Source of the DNA: Porphyromonas bennonis DSM 23058 = JCM 16335
GTDB taxonomy: Bacteria > Bacteroidota > Bacteroidia > Bacteroidales > Porphyromonadaceae
Reading direction: 5' to 3'
Length of the DNA: 52,333 nucleotides
NCBI RefSeq assembly: GCF_000375645.1
Contig: NZ_AQWR01000013.1
Location: 1 to 52,333 of the forward strand
Part shown: positions 24,404 through 33,853 of the stretch, in pieces
How positions within the stretch are numbered: the stretch's first letter is position 1
Layout: each line of letters begins with the position of its first letter
Made by a program: the position numbers and the translations under genes
Notes under the pieces: model-generated
What the model was told of the DNA's origin: nothing
What the model saw: only the letters and a program-made list of their open reading frames with translations
Database searches by the model: none

Positions 24404-25587
24404 TGAAAAATAGAAAGACAACCCTCCTCCTACTGCTCCTACTCCTCTCCCTCACCGGCACGGCGCAGGAGAAGCTCCTCCCGCGCGCCACTCCCGCTGA
24501 GATGGGTATGGATGCGGCTACCCTCGCCCGCTGCGACAGTGCCATCACGACCGCCATCGCAGACACGCTCCTCCCGGGTGGCGTCCTGGCGGTGGTTCGG
24601 GATGGAAAAATGGTTTACCTCAAGGCCTACGGCCACCGCAGCCTCACCCCCACGGTGGAGCCGATGACCGTCGAGACGCTCTTCGACATGGCGTCGGTGA
24701 CAAAGCCCATGGCGACCGGCATCAGCATCATGCAGCTCCTCGAGGAGGGGCGGATCACGCTGCGTGACCGTGTCGCAGACTACCTCCCCGACTGGGACCC
24801 CAAGGATCCGATCCGCATCGGACACCTGCTGACCCACACCTCCGGACTGCCGCCCTACGCTTCCGTCCCCGAGGTACTCAAGCGAGACGAGGAGACCCCG
24901 CGCCGAGGGCTCGAGAAGCACATCGCCGAGGTGAAGCGTCTCTATGCCCCCGACGAGGGTCGGGTCACCTACAGCTGTCTCAATTTCATCACCCTCCAGT
25001 ACATCCTCGAGCAGGTCACCGGCGAGACGCTCAAGGACTACGTCACCGGTCACATCTACCGCCCGATGGGGCTACGGCATACCGGATTTCTTCCCACCGG
25101 GAAGAACCTGAAGAACTGCGCCCCCACGGAGCTGCAGCCCGACGGACTTCCACTCCGCGGCGCCGTCCACGACCCGATGGCCCGTGAGCTCAATGGTGGC
25201 ATCTCCGGCAATGCCGGGCTCTTCTCCACCGCCGAGGAGATGGCGGCGCTCTGTACCATGCTGATGGATGGCGGGCTCTGGCACGGCAAGCGGATCCTGA
25301 TGCCGAATACGGTCCGGCTCTTCACCACCCTGCACCCCGCCTTCCCCAATGAGAGCCGCCGCACACCCGGCTTTGGCTCCTTCCCCAATATCTGGGCGAT
25401 GGGCGACCTGCTCCACGAGGGGACCTTCGGCCACACCGGATACACAGGCACCTACGTCAGCATCGACCCTGAGACGCGCGTCGCCATCATCTGGCTCGCC
25501 AATCGGGTCCACCCGCACGACAATACCTCCACCACCCGACTCAATGAGGTGATCTCTAATATCGTCGCCTCCTCAGTCCTCAAGTAA
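24400..25587 (+). CDS. AmiE-like serine hydrolase (beta-lactamase family)
   Basis: Exported penicillin-binding-protein-fold hydrolase, 395 aa with signal peptide ending near TGTAQ. Catalytic motifs: S99-V-T-K102, Y191-S-C and H345-T-G. The segment AVHDPMARELNGGISGNAGLFSTAEEMA closely follows the HDP-A...GG.AG.AGLFST pattern of B. subtilis AmiE (YbbE), the exo-lytic N-acetylmuramyl-L-alanine amidase encoded beside namZ, nagZ and murQ. Removal of stem peptides from MurNAc is therefore the favoured role. Beta-lactamase or esterase activity are alternatives. It overlaps murQ by four bases. Confidence 0.85.
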   Translation: MMKNRKTTLLLLLLLLSLTGTAQEKLLPRATPAEMGMDAATLARCDSAITTAIADTLLPGGVLAVVRDGKMVYLKAYGHRSLTPTVEPMTVETLFDMASVTKPMATGISIMQLLEEGRITLRDRVADYLPDWDPKDPIRIGHLLTHTSGLPPYASVPEVLKRDEETPRRGLEKHIAEVKRLYAPDEGRVTYSCLNFITLQYILEQVTGETLKDYVTGHIYRPMGLRHTGFLPTGKNLKNCAPTELQPDGLPLRGAVHDPMARELNGGISGNAGLFSTAEEMAALCTMLMDGGLWHGKRILMPNTVRLFTTLHPAFPNESRRTPGFGSFPNIWAMGDLLHEGTFGHTGYTGTYVSIDPETRVAIIWLANRVHPHDNTSTTRLNEVISNIVASSVLK

Positions 25588-25620
25588 TCCCCATCTATGG
25601 CCCCTGCAATAGCCTCTTCA

Positions 25621-25702
25621 CTAATACCGGTAAAAGAGAATTCTATTACCGCTAATAGAGAAAACTATTACCGGTAATAGTCACAACTAATACCGATAAA
25701 AG
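25621..25702. repeat. Four-unit array of 16-bp palindromes with 22-bp period
   Basis: Units lie at 25621-25636, 25643-25658, 25665-25680 and 25687-25702, each exactly 22 bp after the last. The third, CTATTACCGGTAATAG, is perfect; the others carry one to three symmetry-breaking changes. Spacers are AGAATT, AGAAAA and TCACAA. The array occupies most of the gap between the AmiE-like gene and namZ, inside what otherwise looks like a continuous plus-strand gene run. Confidence 0.9.
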
Positions 25703-25757
25703 AAATCACCCCTGTGAACCAGGCCATTGCACTAACCCCTAAAGAACTCCCTCTCCT

Positions 25758-26975
25758 ATGACAGTAAGACAAGATATCGCCCTTGCCCTGCTCCTCCTAC
25801 TCTCCGCCCTCTCTGCCCCAGCACAGCTGCAGGTGGGCGCCGACCGGATGGACGAGATCGTCCGCCTCACCGAGGGGAAGAGCGTGGGACTGGTCGCCAA
25901 TCAGGCGGCCGTGCAGACCGACCCGGCACACACCTTCCTCCTCGATGCCCTGATCGACAGCGGGGTCGAGGTGAAGCGCCTCTTCTCTCCCGAGCATGGC
26001 TTCCGCGCCATGGCAGATGCGGGAGCAAAGGTCGACTCCGCCACAGACCCGGTCTCCGGCCTCCCGGTCATCTCCCTCTACGGCAAGCACCATAAGCCGA
26101 CGGCTGAGGACTTCGCCGGGCTGGATGTGGTCCTCTTCGACCTGCAGGACGTGGGGGTGCGCTTCTTTACCTACATCAGCACCCTCTACTACGTTATGCA
26201 GACCTGCGCCGAGACCGGCACGCCGATCATCATCCTCGACAGGCCCAATCCCCACGACGCGGTCGACGGTCCGGTGCTTAAGGATATGAAGTACCGCTCC
26301 TTCGTCGGGATGTTCCCCATCCCCGCCGTCCACGGGCTCACCATGGGCGAGCTGGGGCAGATGATCAATGGCGAGGGCTGGCTCGGTGAGGGACTCACCG
26401 CAGACCTGACCGTCGTCACCCTCCTCGGGTGGAAGCACGGCGACCCCTACAGCCTCCCCGTTCGCCCGAGCCCCAACCTCAGGAGCGACCGCGCCCTGCT
26501 GCTCTACCCTACCCTCTGCTTCATCGAGGGGACCTGCTGGAGCGAGGGACGCGGCACGGAGCAGCCCTTTGAGCAGACCGGATATCCGGACAAGCGGATG
26601 GGCAGCCACACCTTTACCCCACAGAGTATCGCCGGGGCACACGCCCCCAAGCATGAGGGCAAGGTCTGCTACGGACCCGACCTCACCGACTATACCGTCG
26701 AGCCGGGGATCAATATCGAGATCCTCACCGACATAGCCGCCCGCAGCAGCGCTGCCGGCGTCAGTCTGATCACCAGACCGAAGTTCTTTGACCTCCTCGC
26801 CGGAGGTCCCACACTCCGTCAGCAGCTGGAGTCAGGCGTCTCTCCCGAGGCGATCCGTGCCGGCTGGCAGGCGGACCTTCACGACTACATTTCCTTGCGT
26901 GCCCGCTACCTCCTCTATCCCGACTGCCGCTACGGCTGCAGCACAGGTGAGAGATGCTGTAGTACGACTCGCTAA
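25758..26975 (+). CDS. namZ: Exo-beta-N-acetylmuramidase NamZ (DUF1343, GH171)
   Basis: Exported glycosidase of the DUF1343/YbbC family, shown in B. subtilis to release MurNAc from non-reducing ends of peptidoglycan chains. Signal peptide of about 22 residues (ALLLLLSALSAPAQ). Family motifs present: VGLVANQAAV, LFSPEHGFR, VVLFDLQDVGVRFFTYIST, IILDRPNP, AVHGLTMGELGQM, EGTCWSEGRGTEQPFEQ. Length 405 aa. The C terminus continues past the usual YLLYPD end with a 16-residue tail containing four cysteines. It begins the second half of the locus, 26 nt before susC. Confidence 0.93.
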   Translation: MTVRQDIALALLLLLSALSAPAQLQVGADRMDEIVRLTEGKSVGLVANQAAVQTDPAHTFLLDALIDSGVEVKRLFSPEHGFRAMADAGAKVDSATDPVSGLPVISLYGKHHKPTAEDFAGLDVVLFDLQDVGVRFFTYISTLYYVMQTCAETGTPIIILDRPNPHDAVDGPVLKDMKYRSFVGMFPIPAVHGLTMGELGQMINGEGWLGEGLTADLTVVTLLGWKHGDPYSLPVRPSPNLRSDRALLLYPTLCFIEGTCWSEGRGTEQPFEQTGYPDKRMGSHTFTPQSIAGAHAPKHEGKVCYGPDLTDYTVEPGINIEILTDIAARSSAAGVSLITRPKFFDLLAGGPTLRQQLESGVSPEAIRAGWQADLHDYISLRARYLLYPDCRYGCSTGERCCSTTR

Positions 26976-27001
26976 TCACTAATTATTTCACTCCAGCTAT
27001 T

Positions 27002-30000
27002 ATGAATGTCAAGACAGAGCTCTGCAGCAGATGGCGCCATAGCAGCACCCTACTCCTGGGGCTGCTGACCTGCCTCCTCCTGCTCCCCGCCACGCTGTCG
27101 GCCCAGTCGAGAGTGACGGTCAAGGGTACCGTCACCGACGAGACCGATCAGCCGGTCATGAGTGCATCAGTCAAGGTCATCGGCGTGCCCAATAAGGGTG
27201 CGATCACCGACCTGGACGGGCACTTCACCATCACTGACGTGGCCGCCGATGCCACCCTACGCATCTCCTTCGTCGGCTACATCCCGCAGGAGATCAAGCT
27301 CAACGGACGCACCAGCCTCACGATCAAGCTCCTGCCGGACAGCGAGCTCCTCGATGAGGTGGTCGTAGTCGGCTACGGTACCCAGAAGAAGGAGAACCTC
27401 ACCGGAGCCGTCGCCAGCGTCGACGTCGAGAAGACGATGGGTAGCCGCCCACTCCCTGATGCTGCTCGCGGTCTCCAAGGTACCATCCCCGGTCTCTCCA
27501 TTACCGTCCCTACAGGTGAGGTGGGTAGTAGCCCGGTCGTTAAGATCCGCGGTCAGATCGGATCCATAGCCGGAGGAAGTACACCTCTTATCCTCGTAGA
27601 CAACGTAGAGGTACCCAGCCTCAACTACATCAACCCCAACGACATCGAGAGCATATCGGTGCTTAAGGATGCCGCATCAAGCTCTATCTACGGATCTAAG
27701 GCTGCCTTTGGTGTCATCCTGATCACCACAAAGAAAGGGGCGAAGACGGATGTCACAGACATCACCTACTCCAATAACCTAACCTTCCAGTCTCCCTTTA
27801 AGAAAATCGAGATGGCAGGAGTCGAGGGTCTGGAGTACACCCTGGACGCACATCGCAATATGAAACAGTCCGGACCTGCCGGCGGCTTCTGGAGAGTCGA
27901 CGAGACCAGTATCGAGAAGGTCAGGGAGTGGCAGCAGAAGTATGGAGATCTCCCTGCCGACGCACCTGTCGTCTACGGGCGAGACTGGTGGTGGGACGGC
28001 ACGCAGAAATTTGGCTATCGTCTCTACGACCCCATCTCCCAGATGGTCAAGCCGAGTGCCTTCTCACACAATCACAACCTCTCTCTGAATGGCAAGAGAG
28101 GAGACACCTCCTACAATCTCTCCTTTGGCTACCTAAGTCAGGACGGCATGATGAAGCCGGCTAAGGAGGATAACTATAGTCGCTTTACCTTCAATGTCAA
28201 CCTCTCCACCAAGATCAACGATATGATCAGTGTGAGAGGTGGTGCCAGATACGCAGACGGCACCAAGCGCTACCCCAACGCCGCTTATGGCTTTGGTGCT
28301 GATCCGTGGCTCTATCTCTACCGATGGAGCCGGCTCTTCCCTCAGGGAGTACGCACCCAGCACGGAGAGATCATTCGTGATCCCTACTGGGATACCGTAC
28401 AGGCCAATACCAATAGCGACCGCTCTCGGTACTCTAATTATACCGCAGGTCTGACCATAGACTTCACAGACAATTGGGATCTACAGGCAGACTACTCCTA
28501 CACGACCACAGACTCTCGAAACATCTCCTCCATGCCTACCATGAGTGGAGCATTTCACTGGTATGGCGCAACCCCGTGGAAGGATGAGAATGGGGTACAG
28601 GTCTATGTGGATGAGAACGGAAACCCGACCTCGGAAGGCGGGATGCCGGCCTATCGTTTCCCGATGAACCAGTATAAGGCCAAGAGCAGCACCTACTATC
28701 GGATGGCCAGCTCGCTATCCGAGCTCCATACGTTCAATGCCTTTACGACCTACAACCTCCTCCTGGCAGACGCACACAAGATGAGGTTTATGCTCGGTAC
28801 GAACATCACCGCCTCTGAGTGGGCAAGCCACTTCTCTCGCCGCGACGAGCTGAATATCACGGACAATCCGCAATTCAACTTCGCTGATGGTAAGGAAACC
28901 GTCGGTGGTGGTGCCGGCTGGGGATCGCAGGTAGGATTCTTCGGGAGATACAACTACTCCTATATGGACAAGTATCTCCTCGAGATGAACCTCCGCTACG
29001 ACGGGACCTCTAAGTTCCCCAAGGATCTCCGCTGGCGCTGGTACCCCTCTCTATCCGCCGGATGGGTGGTAAGCAATGAGCAATTTATGGAGAGCATATC
29101 AGACTATCTCTCCTTCCTCAAGCTGCGTGCCTCCTGGGGTGTCATCGGTGACCAGTCTGTGTCAAACAACCTGTATCTCTCCACCATGGAGCTACGCAAG
29201 AACAGCTGGCTACACTCAGATGGCTCTCAGTTCTATGGACTGACGACTCCCTCACCCGTCTCCTCAAACATTACCTGGCAGGATATCGAGACCCTCAATC
29301 TGGGAGCGGATGTGCGCTTCTTTGATAATCGCTTAGGCTTCGTCTTTGAGTGGTATCAGAGGGACACGAAGAATATGATCATCGACGGCGAGGCTCTGCC
29401 GAATACCTTTGGTGCCGCTGCGCCTAAGGGCAACTATGGTCACCTCCGCACACGTGGATGGGAACTCGGAATGGACTTTACCCAGCACTTTGGTAATGAC
29501 CTTACCCTGACCATCAACGCCAACATTGCCGATGCCATCACCGACATCGTCAAGGCTGCTGACTGGAACACTCCATGGGAGAATCGTCTGATCGACAACA
29601 CCTTCACCACCGGTAAGAGGTACGGAGACCTCTATGGCTATGTAACAGACCGACTCTACCAGGCAGAGGACTTTGTCCACGACGCCGATGGCAATATCGT
29701 CCAGACCCATGTCATCTGGGAGGGTAACGATAAACTGACCAATAAGCTCGCAGGTGACAACCCTGTCTATCAGACCTACTTCGAGGACGGCAATCAAGTC
29801 TTGCTAAATAGCCCCGGTGACGTCAAGTATGTAGATGTCAATGGGGACGGATACATTACGCCAGGTAAGGGCACCTATGGAGATCCCGGCGATCGGGTGG
29901 TGATAGGAAACTTCACACCCCGCTATGAGTGGGGACTTCGTCTCGGTGCTGAGTGGAAGGGTCTCGACTGCTCCATCTTCTTCCAGGGAGTGGGCAAGCG

Positions 30001-30454
30001 TAAGATCTGGGGTAGTGGTCAGCTCGCCATCCCGGGATACTTCGCCAAGGAGGGAGCTATGCCAAGCACCTTTGCCAAGGACTACTGGAGACCTGATCGC
30101 ACGGATGCATTCTACCCCAGAGCTTGGAATAACAGTGGCGCAAACCAGGGCTTTAACCTCAAGACGCAGAGCCGCTATATGCTCGATATGTCCTATGCCC
30201 GCATCAAGAATATCACGCTCGGCTACACGCTGCCAAAGAAGTGGACCCACTACGCCGGTCTCAAGACGGTACGTATCTATGGTACGATGGAGAACTTCTT
30301 CACCTTCGACAAGCTGCGCGGTCTGCCAATTGACCCCGAGGCTGTCTCCGGAGCTTCGATGCTACGAACCGACGGCAATTATAATATGGGTCGCACCGGT
30401 ACATCCAATCCTTCCTTTAAGTCCGCATCTCTCGGACTTCAGATCACTCTATGA
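27002..30454 (+). CDS. susC: SusC/RagA-family TonB-dependent outer-membrane transporter
   Basis: Outer-membrane importer of 1150 aa. A signal peptide is followed by a carboxypeptidase-regulatory-like domain (VKGTVTDETDQPVMSASVKV ... LRISFVGY) and the family hallmark LLDEVVVVGYGTQKKENLTGAV. The plug domain contains PLILVDNVEVPSLNYINPNDIESISVLKDAASSSIYGSKAAFGVI, then a long beta-barrel region. It partners the SusD protein encoded 25 nt downstream. The surrounding NamZ, AmiE-like, GHL10, NagZ and MurQ genes suggest peptidoglycan-derived saccharides as cargo; that is inferred from context. Confidence 0.96.
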   Translation: MNVKTELCSRWRHSSTLLLGLLTCLLLLPATLSAQSRVTVKGTVTDETDQPVMSASVKVIGVPNKGAITDLDGHFTITDVAADATLRISFVGYIPQEIKLNGRTSLTIKLLPDSELLDEVVVVGYGTQKKENLTGAVASVDVEKTMGSRPLPDAARGLQGTIPGLSITVPTGEVGSSPVVKIRGQIGSIAGGSTPLILVDNVEVPSLNYINPNDIESISVLKDAASSSIYGSKAAFGVILITTKKGAKTDVTDITYSNNLTFQSPFKKIEMAGVEGLEYTLDAHRNMKQSGPAGGFWRVDETSIEKVREWQQKYGDLPADAPVVYGRDWWWDGTQKFGYRLYDPISQMVKPSAFSHNHNLSLNGKRGDTSYNLSFGYLSQDGMMKPAKEDNYSRFTFNVNLSTKINDMISVRGGARYADGTKRYPNAAYGFGADPWLYLYRWSRLFPQGVRTQHGEIIRDPYWDTVQANTNSDRSRYSNYTAGLTIDFTDNWDLQADYSYTTTDSRNISSMPTMSGAFHWYGATPWKDENGVQVYVDENGNPTSEGGMPAYRFPMNQYKAKSSTYYRMASSLSELHTFNAFTTYNLLLADAHKMRFMLGTNITASEWASHFSRRDELNITDNPQFNFADGKETVGGGAGWGSQVGFFGRYNYSYMDKYLLEMNLRYDGTSKFPKDLRWRWYPSLSAGWVVSNEQFMESISDYLSFLKLRASWGVIGDQSVSNNLYLSTMELRKNSWLHSDGSQFYGLTTPSPVSSNITWQDIETLNLGADVRFFDNRLGFVFEWYQRDTKNMIIDGEALPNTFGAAAPKGNYGHLRTRGWELGMDFTQHFGNDLTLTINANIADAITDIVKAADWNTPWENRLIDNTFTTGKRYGDLYGYVTDRLYQAEDFVHDADGNIVQTHVIWEGNDKLTNKLAGDNPVYQTYFEDGNQVLLNSPGDVKYVDVNGDGYITPGKGTYGDPGDRVVIGNFTPRYEWGLRLGAEWKGLDCSIFFQGVGKRKIWGSGQLAIPGYFAKEGAMPSTFAKDYWRPDRTDAFYPRAWNNSGANQGFNLKTQSRYMLDMSYARIKNITLGYTLPKKWTHYAGLKTVRIYGTMENFFTFDKLRGLPIDPEAVSGASMLRTDGNYNMGRTGTSNPSFKSASLGLQITL

Positions 30455-30479
30455 TTAACCTCTCAGAATCACAAATCAT

Positions 30480-32276
30480 ATGAGACTCAATATATCAAAC
30501 ATCATATCCGGCCTAGCACTTCTGTTGCTCACGCCTATCTGCCTATCCAGCTGCTCGGATCTCCTCGACAGACCTCCTAAGACTTCTGTCAATGACGATG
30601 CTACCACCTGGAGTGACGAGAACCTGATCCGTAACTATGTCAATGATCTTATACCTAAGTTCTTCATAGGCTATGACGACACGGACATGCACACCGGAGA
30701 CTTTAGCGACGACGCTGTCTACATGGGACGACAGGGTAACTTCCGCCGATCAGTACCCTCCTCATCCATCTGGAATATGAAGACTCTCCGCAGCATCAAT
30801 CTGCTGAGCGATCGGCTCGACACCCATGCCAAGGGCAAGCTCACAGATGAGGCGTACAACCACTGGATGGGCGTGGCTCGCTTCTTGAGAGCGTACGACT
30901 ATGCACTCCTGACCCGTCAGTGGGGAGATGTACCCTACTACGATCATCTCATCGGCGATAGCGAGCTGGACGAGCTCTACAAGGAGCGTACCCCTCGTAA
31001 CGAAGTAATGGATCACGTCTATGACGATCTTAAGTTTGCCCTCGAGAATGTCCGACTAAGCGATGGTGACCAGCAGATCAATCGTTACTGGGTAGCCGGT
31101 GTAGCTGCTCAGATAGCACTGACAGAGGGATCCTGGCAGAAGTACTATTATAAGAATCAGGAGCGTGCAAAGAAGTTCTTCACCTTCGCACAAGAGGCAT
31201 GCGAGATGATCATCTCCAGCGGCAAGTATCGCATCGATGGCGACTACAAGTCTCTCTACACCTCTGAGAGTCTCGCCGACAATAGGGAGTGCATCATCTA
31301 CAGAGTATATGACCTGACCACCAATGTAGGGCACATGCTGGCTCACTACAGCAATACCGCCAACTCTATCGCCATGGGTGGCACCACTGACCTCCTCAAG
31401 TCCTACATCTGCGTAGACGGCAAAGTGAGATCCGAGTCCGACATTAATGGTGCTGACTCCTACCGCCTGTCGGAGATGATCAAGACGACTGACTCTCGGT
31501 TTGAGGCAACCTTCTATGATCAGCCCACTCCTATGTCCAAGGGCTCATACTTATTCCCGAATAAGTTCTTTCCCCGTCGTCTTGAGGGTGTGAATCCTCT
31601 GCCACCGGAGTATCAGGGAGCTAAGAATACGACAGATGCCCCGATACTGAGATATGCGGAGATCCTTTTGATAGACGTAGAGTCTAAGGCTGAGCTTGCC
31701 ACAATGGGCGGCTCACCGGTGACTCAGGAAGATCTCGATCGTACCATCAATACCATCAGGAAGCGCCCTCTCGCCAAGGAGGCCGTAGCCAAGGGCGTCC
31801 AGCAGACTGCACCTCTACAGCTGGCAGCTCTCCCCAACGATCCGGACCGCGACTCCTCTGTGAGTCCAGTTCTGTGGGAGATCAGGCGGGAGCGTCGTAT
31901 GGAGTTCGCATTTGACGGTATGCGCTTCGGTGACCTCAAGCGATGGGGCAAGCTGGAGTACATGGACACCTCTAAGAATACAGATCTCCTCTCCGGCTCG
32001 TGGGTAGACTTCCAGTCAGACAACGTCACGCTTGACAGTAAGAACATCGGTGTGACAGCCGTCGTCGCAGAGGATGGCACCATGATCGTCTACAATGGCA
32101 AGAACGAAGCTGCACTTAAGGGCTTCTTCCACGAGACCTCCACGGAGGGTCGTCAGCCCTTCCTCGGACTTGTAAATGTCAATCCCTACCTCACTCCGGT
32201 CGGAAAGAATCAGATGGACGACTACAAGAGTAAGGGCTACGTACTGAAGCAGACCGAGGGATGGCCGCAGCAGTAA
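30480..32276 (+). CDS. susD: SusD/RagB-family nutrient-binding lipoprotein
   Basis: Surface lipoprotein (lipobox LSSCSDLLDRPP, Cys near residue 24) of 598 aa that forms the hinged lid of the SusCD importer. Family traits: the LLDRPPKTSVNDDATTWSDENLIRNYVNDL start, RFLRAYDYALLTRQWGDVPYYD, APILRYAEILLIDVESKAELA, and WEIRRERRMEFAFDGMRFGDLKRWGK, with tetratricopeptide-like helices between. Translationally close to susC (25 nt) and to the DUF4623 lipoprotein gene (31 nt). Confidence 0.96.
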   Translation: MRLNISNIISGLALLLLTPICLSSCSDLLDRPPKTSVNDDATTWSDENLIRNYVNDLIPKFFIGYDDTDMHTGDFSDDAVYMGRQGNFRRSVPSSSIWNMKTLRSINLLSDRLDTHAKGKLTDEAYNHWMGVARFLRAYDYALLTRQWGDVPYYDHLIGDSELDELYKERTPRNEVMDHVYDDLKFALENVRLSDGDQQINRYWVAGVAAQIALTEGSWQKYYYKNQERAKKFFTFAQEACEMIISSGKYRIDGDYKSLYTSESLADNRECIIYRVYDLTTNVGHMLAHYSNTANSIAMGGTTDLLKSYICVDGKVRSESDINGADSYRLSEMIKTTDSRFEATFYDQPTPMSKGSYLFPNKFFPRRLEGVNPLPPEYQGAKNTTDAPILRYAEILLIDVESKAELATMGGSPVTQEDLDRTINTIRKRPLAKEAVAKGVQQTAPLQLAALPNDPDRDSSVSPVLWEIRRERRMEFAFDGMRFGDLKRWGKLEYMDTSKNTDLLSGSWVDFQSDNVTLDSKNIGVTAVVAEDGTMIVYNGKNEAALKGFFHETSTEGRQPFLGLVNVNPYLTPVGKNQMDDYKSKGYVLKQTEGWPQQ

Positions 32277-32307
32277 TTGTCTCACTCGAAGATAATGACT
32301 ATAGAAT

Positions 32308-33741
32308 ATGAAACTCAAAAACATACTACCAGCTCTCCTGATGGCCTGTCTCGGTCTGTCACTCGGACTGACTACCACAGGATGTAGCGATAAGTTTCCT
32401 ACTAACGTGGAGTCTCCCGACAAGGCAGAGCTCCTCGGTCTAAAAATAATCAATGCAGGTAAGAATGGCGATCAGGTGGTAGAGGGAGTCGTTGATGACT
32501 TCTCTAAGACGATCTCGTTCCCTCGCATTGATCCTGAGACCGACCTGTCCGCCCTCAAGTTTGAGGCAAAGATGGCACCCGGAGGTGCCCTCGACAAGGA
32601 ATCCTATGCAGTAGAGGTCCCCGAGGGGAGCGACCGCCAGACAATCATCGTCAAGGTGGTCAATGGCAAGCACTTCCGGGAGTACTTCGCAACGATCCGA
32701 CTGCTGGTGCCGGTCTATGGAGCTGACTTTGACAAAACCAAGATCCACGACTACACCGCAGCGACACTCAAGGACTCCCATCCGGAGTATAATGGCTTCG
32801 GTGGTCTGGTGACTCGTGGAGCAGGTATGAGCGAGAAATGGGTCGTCGTACCGGCTCGAAGCTCGGTCGGTGCTCACGTCTTCCGGACCGAGGATCTGCT
32901 GGCTGGTAAGTTTGACCCCATTAAGCTCAATACTAATGGCATCAGCGGCGGTATTTTCCCGATCAATATGGCAGAGGTCATTGGGGATCATATCTACATC
33001 TCCAACCTTGCCGGTGCACTAAATGCCAAGGTGTACCACTGGACCGACCCATCCAAGGCTCCTGACTTGCTCCTTAAGTTTGATGCTAATAATATCGATG
33101 GCGGCGGTAAGCGCTACTTCGACAACTTCTCCATCACATTGGATGAGCAGGGTAATGGATACATCTATACAGGGGATAATGCTCAGACCAATATCCTCCG
33201 ATTCCCTGTCAAAGGCTTTACTCAGGCGGACGTCGATGCGTGCTCTGTGCTCTCCTCTCACAAGGGGCAGTCTCCTTACGTCACGATGCTTAGAGCGGGT
33301 AACTCTAAGTACTACTTACTCGATGGATTTGAGATGCCGCTTAAGGTGACCGATTCACAGGGGAATGCACTCTACACCACCGGGAGTACGACCCTTCCGG
33401 TCAATCTCCAGAGTAGTAGAGTAGTTTACTTCAATGGTGAGCGTTATCTAATAGGTGTAACAGCCGCTCGTAGAGGCGAACAGTCTCCTGTACTTATGGT
33501 GTACAACATCACTAAGGGTAGGGACGAGCTGGAGGGCATCAAGATACTTGATGAGTCCGGACAGAAACCGCTCCTGGAGGTCTCACTACAGGGAACCACG
33601 AATGCTGCACCCGGAACCAACACCGGCTACTTTATCAAAAAGGATAAGGATGGCAAGGACGCTACCCTCTATCTCTTCGGCTTCCACAGCAATGCAGGAT
33701 TTGCCATAGCAGAGATTCCTGCCAAGACCCTTGATGACTAA
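32308..33741 (+). CDS. DUF4623-type lipoprotein, candidate glycan-binding protein
   Basis: Lipoprotein of 477 aa (lipobox LTTTGCSDKFP). An Ig-like N-terminal region (about 40-130, AELLGLKIINAGKNGD...) precedes a segment with repeated beta-propeller-like strands (VYHWTDPSKAPDLLLKF, ITLDEQGNGYIYTGDN, VLMVYNITKG). I recognise it as DUF4623-like; no catalytic residues stand out. In SusCD loci the gene just after susD commonly encodes a surface glycan-binding protein, so binding of peptidoglycan fragments is the leading hypothesis. Last gene before a terminator. Confidence 0.75.
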   Translation: MKLKNILPALLMACLGLSLGLTTTGCSDKFPTNVESPDKAELLGLKIINAGKNGDQVVEGVVDDFSKTISFPRIDPETDLSALKFEAKMAPGGALDKESYAVEVPEGSDRQTIIVKVVNGKHFREYFATIRLLVPVYGADFDKTKIHDYTAATLKDSHPEYNGFGGLVTRGAGMSEKWVVVPARSSVGAHVFRTEDLLAGKFDPIKLNTNGISGGIFPINMAEVIGDHIYISNLAGALNAKVYHWTDPSKAPDLLLKFDANNIDGGGKRYFDNFSITLDEQGNGYIYTGDNAQTNILRFPVKGFTQADVDACSVLSSHKGQSPYVTMLRAGNSKYYLLDGFEMPLKVTDSQGNALYTTGSTTLPVNLQSSRVVYFNGERYLIGVTAARRGEQSPVLMVYNITKGRDELEGIKILDESGQKPLLEVSLQGTTNAAPGTNTGYFIKKDKDGKDATLYLFGFHSNAGFAIAEIPAKTLDD

Positions 33742-33769
33742 TCACTAAGCCATCTATTTTCCGTTATGT

Positions 33770-33832
33770 GAGATCTCCCCGGCAGGTCTTAGCTTGTTAC
33801 CAGGCTCAGATCGTCTCGGGGAGATCTTTTTT
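33770..33832 (+). terminator. Terminator after the SusCD-DUF4623 genes
   Basis: AGATCTCCCCG pairs with CGGGGAGATCT (11 bp) across a loop of about 36 nt, followed by six T. It separates the SusCD unit from the two glycosidase genes downstream, which must have a further promoter or depend on read-through. Confidence 0.8.
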
Positions 33833-33853
33833 CTGTACATTTACTAAAGTAAC

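Noticed and set aside
33836-33843. TACATTTA as promoter of the GHL10 gene
   Set aside because: It resembles a -7 element but no TTG lies 22-24 nt upstream, and the start would be only a few bases before the ATG. The true promoter of this pair was not found.
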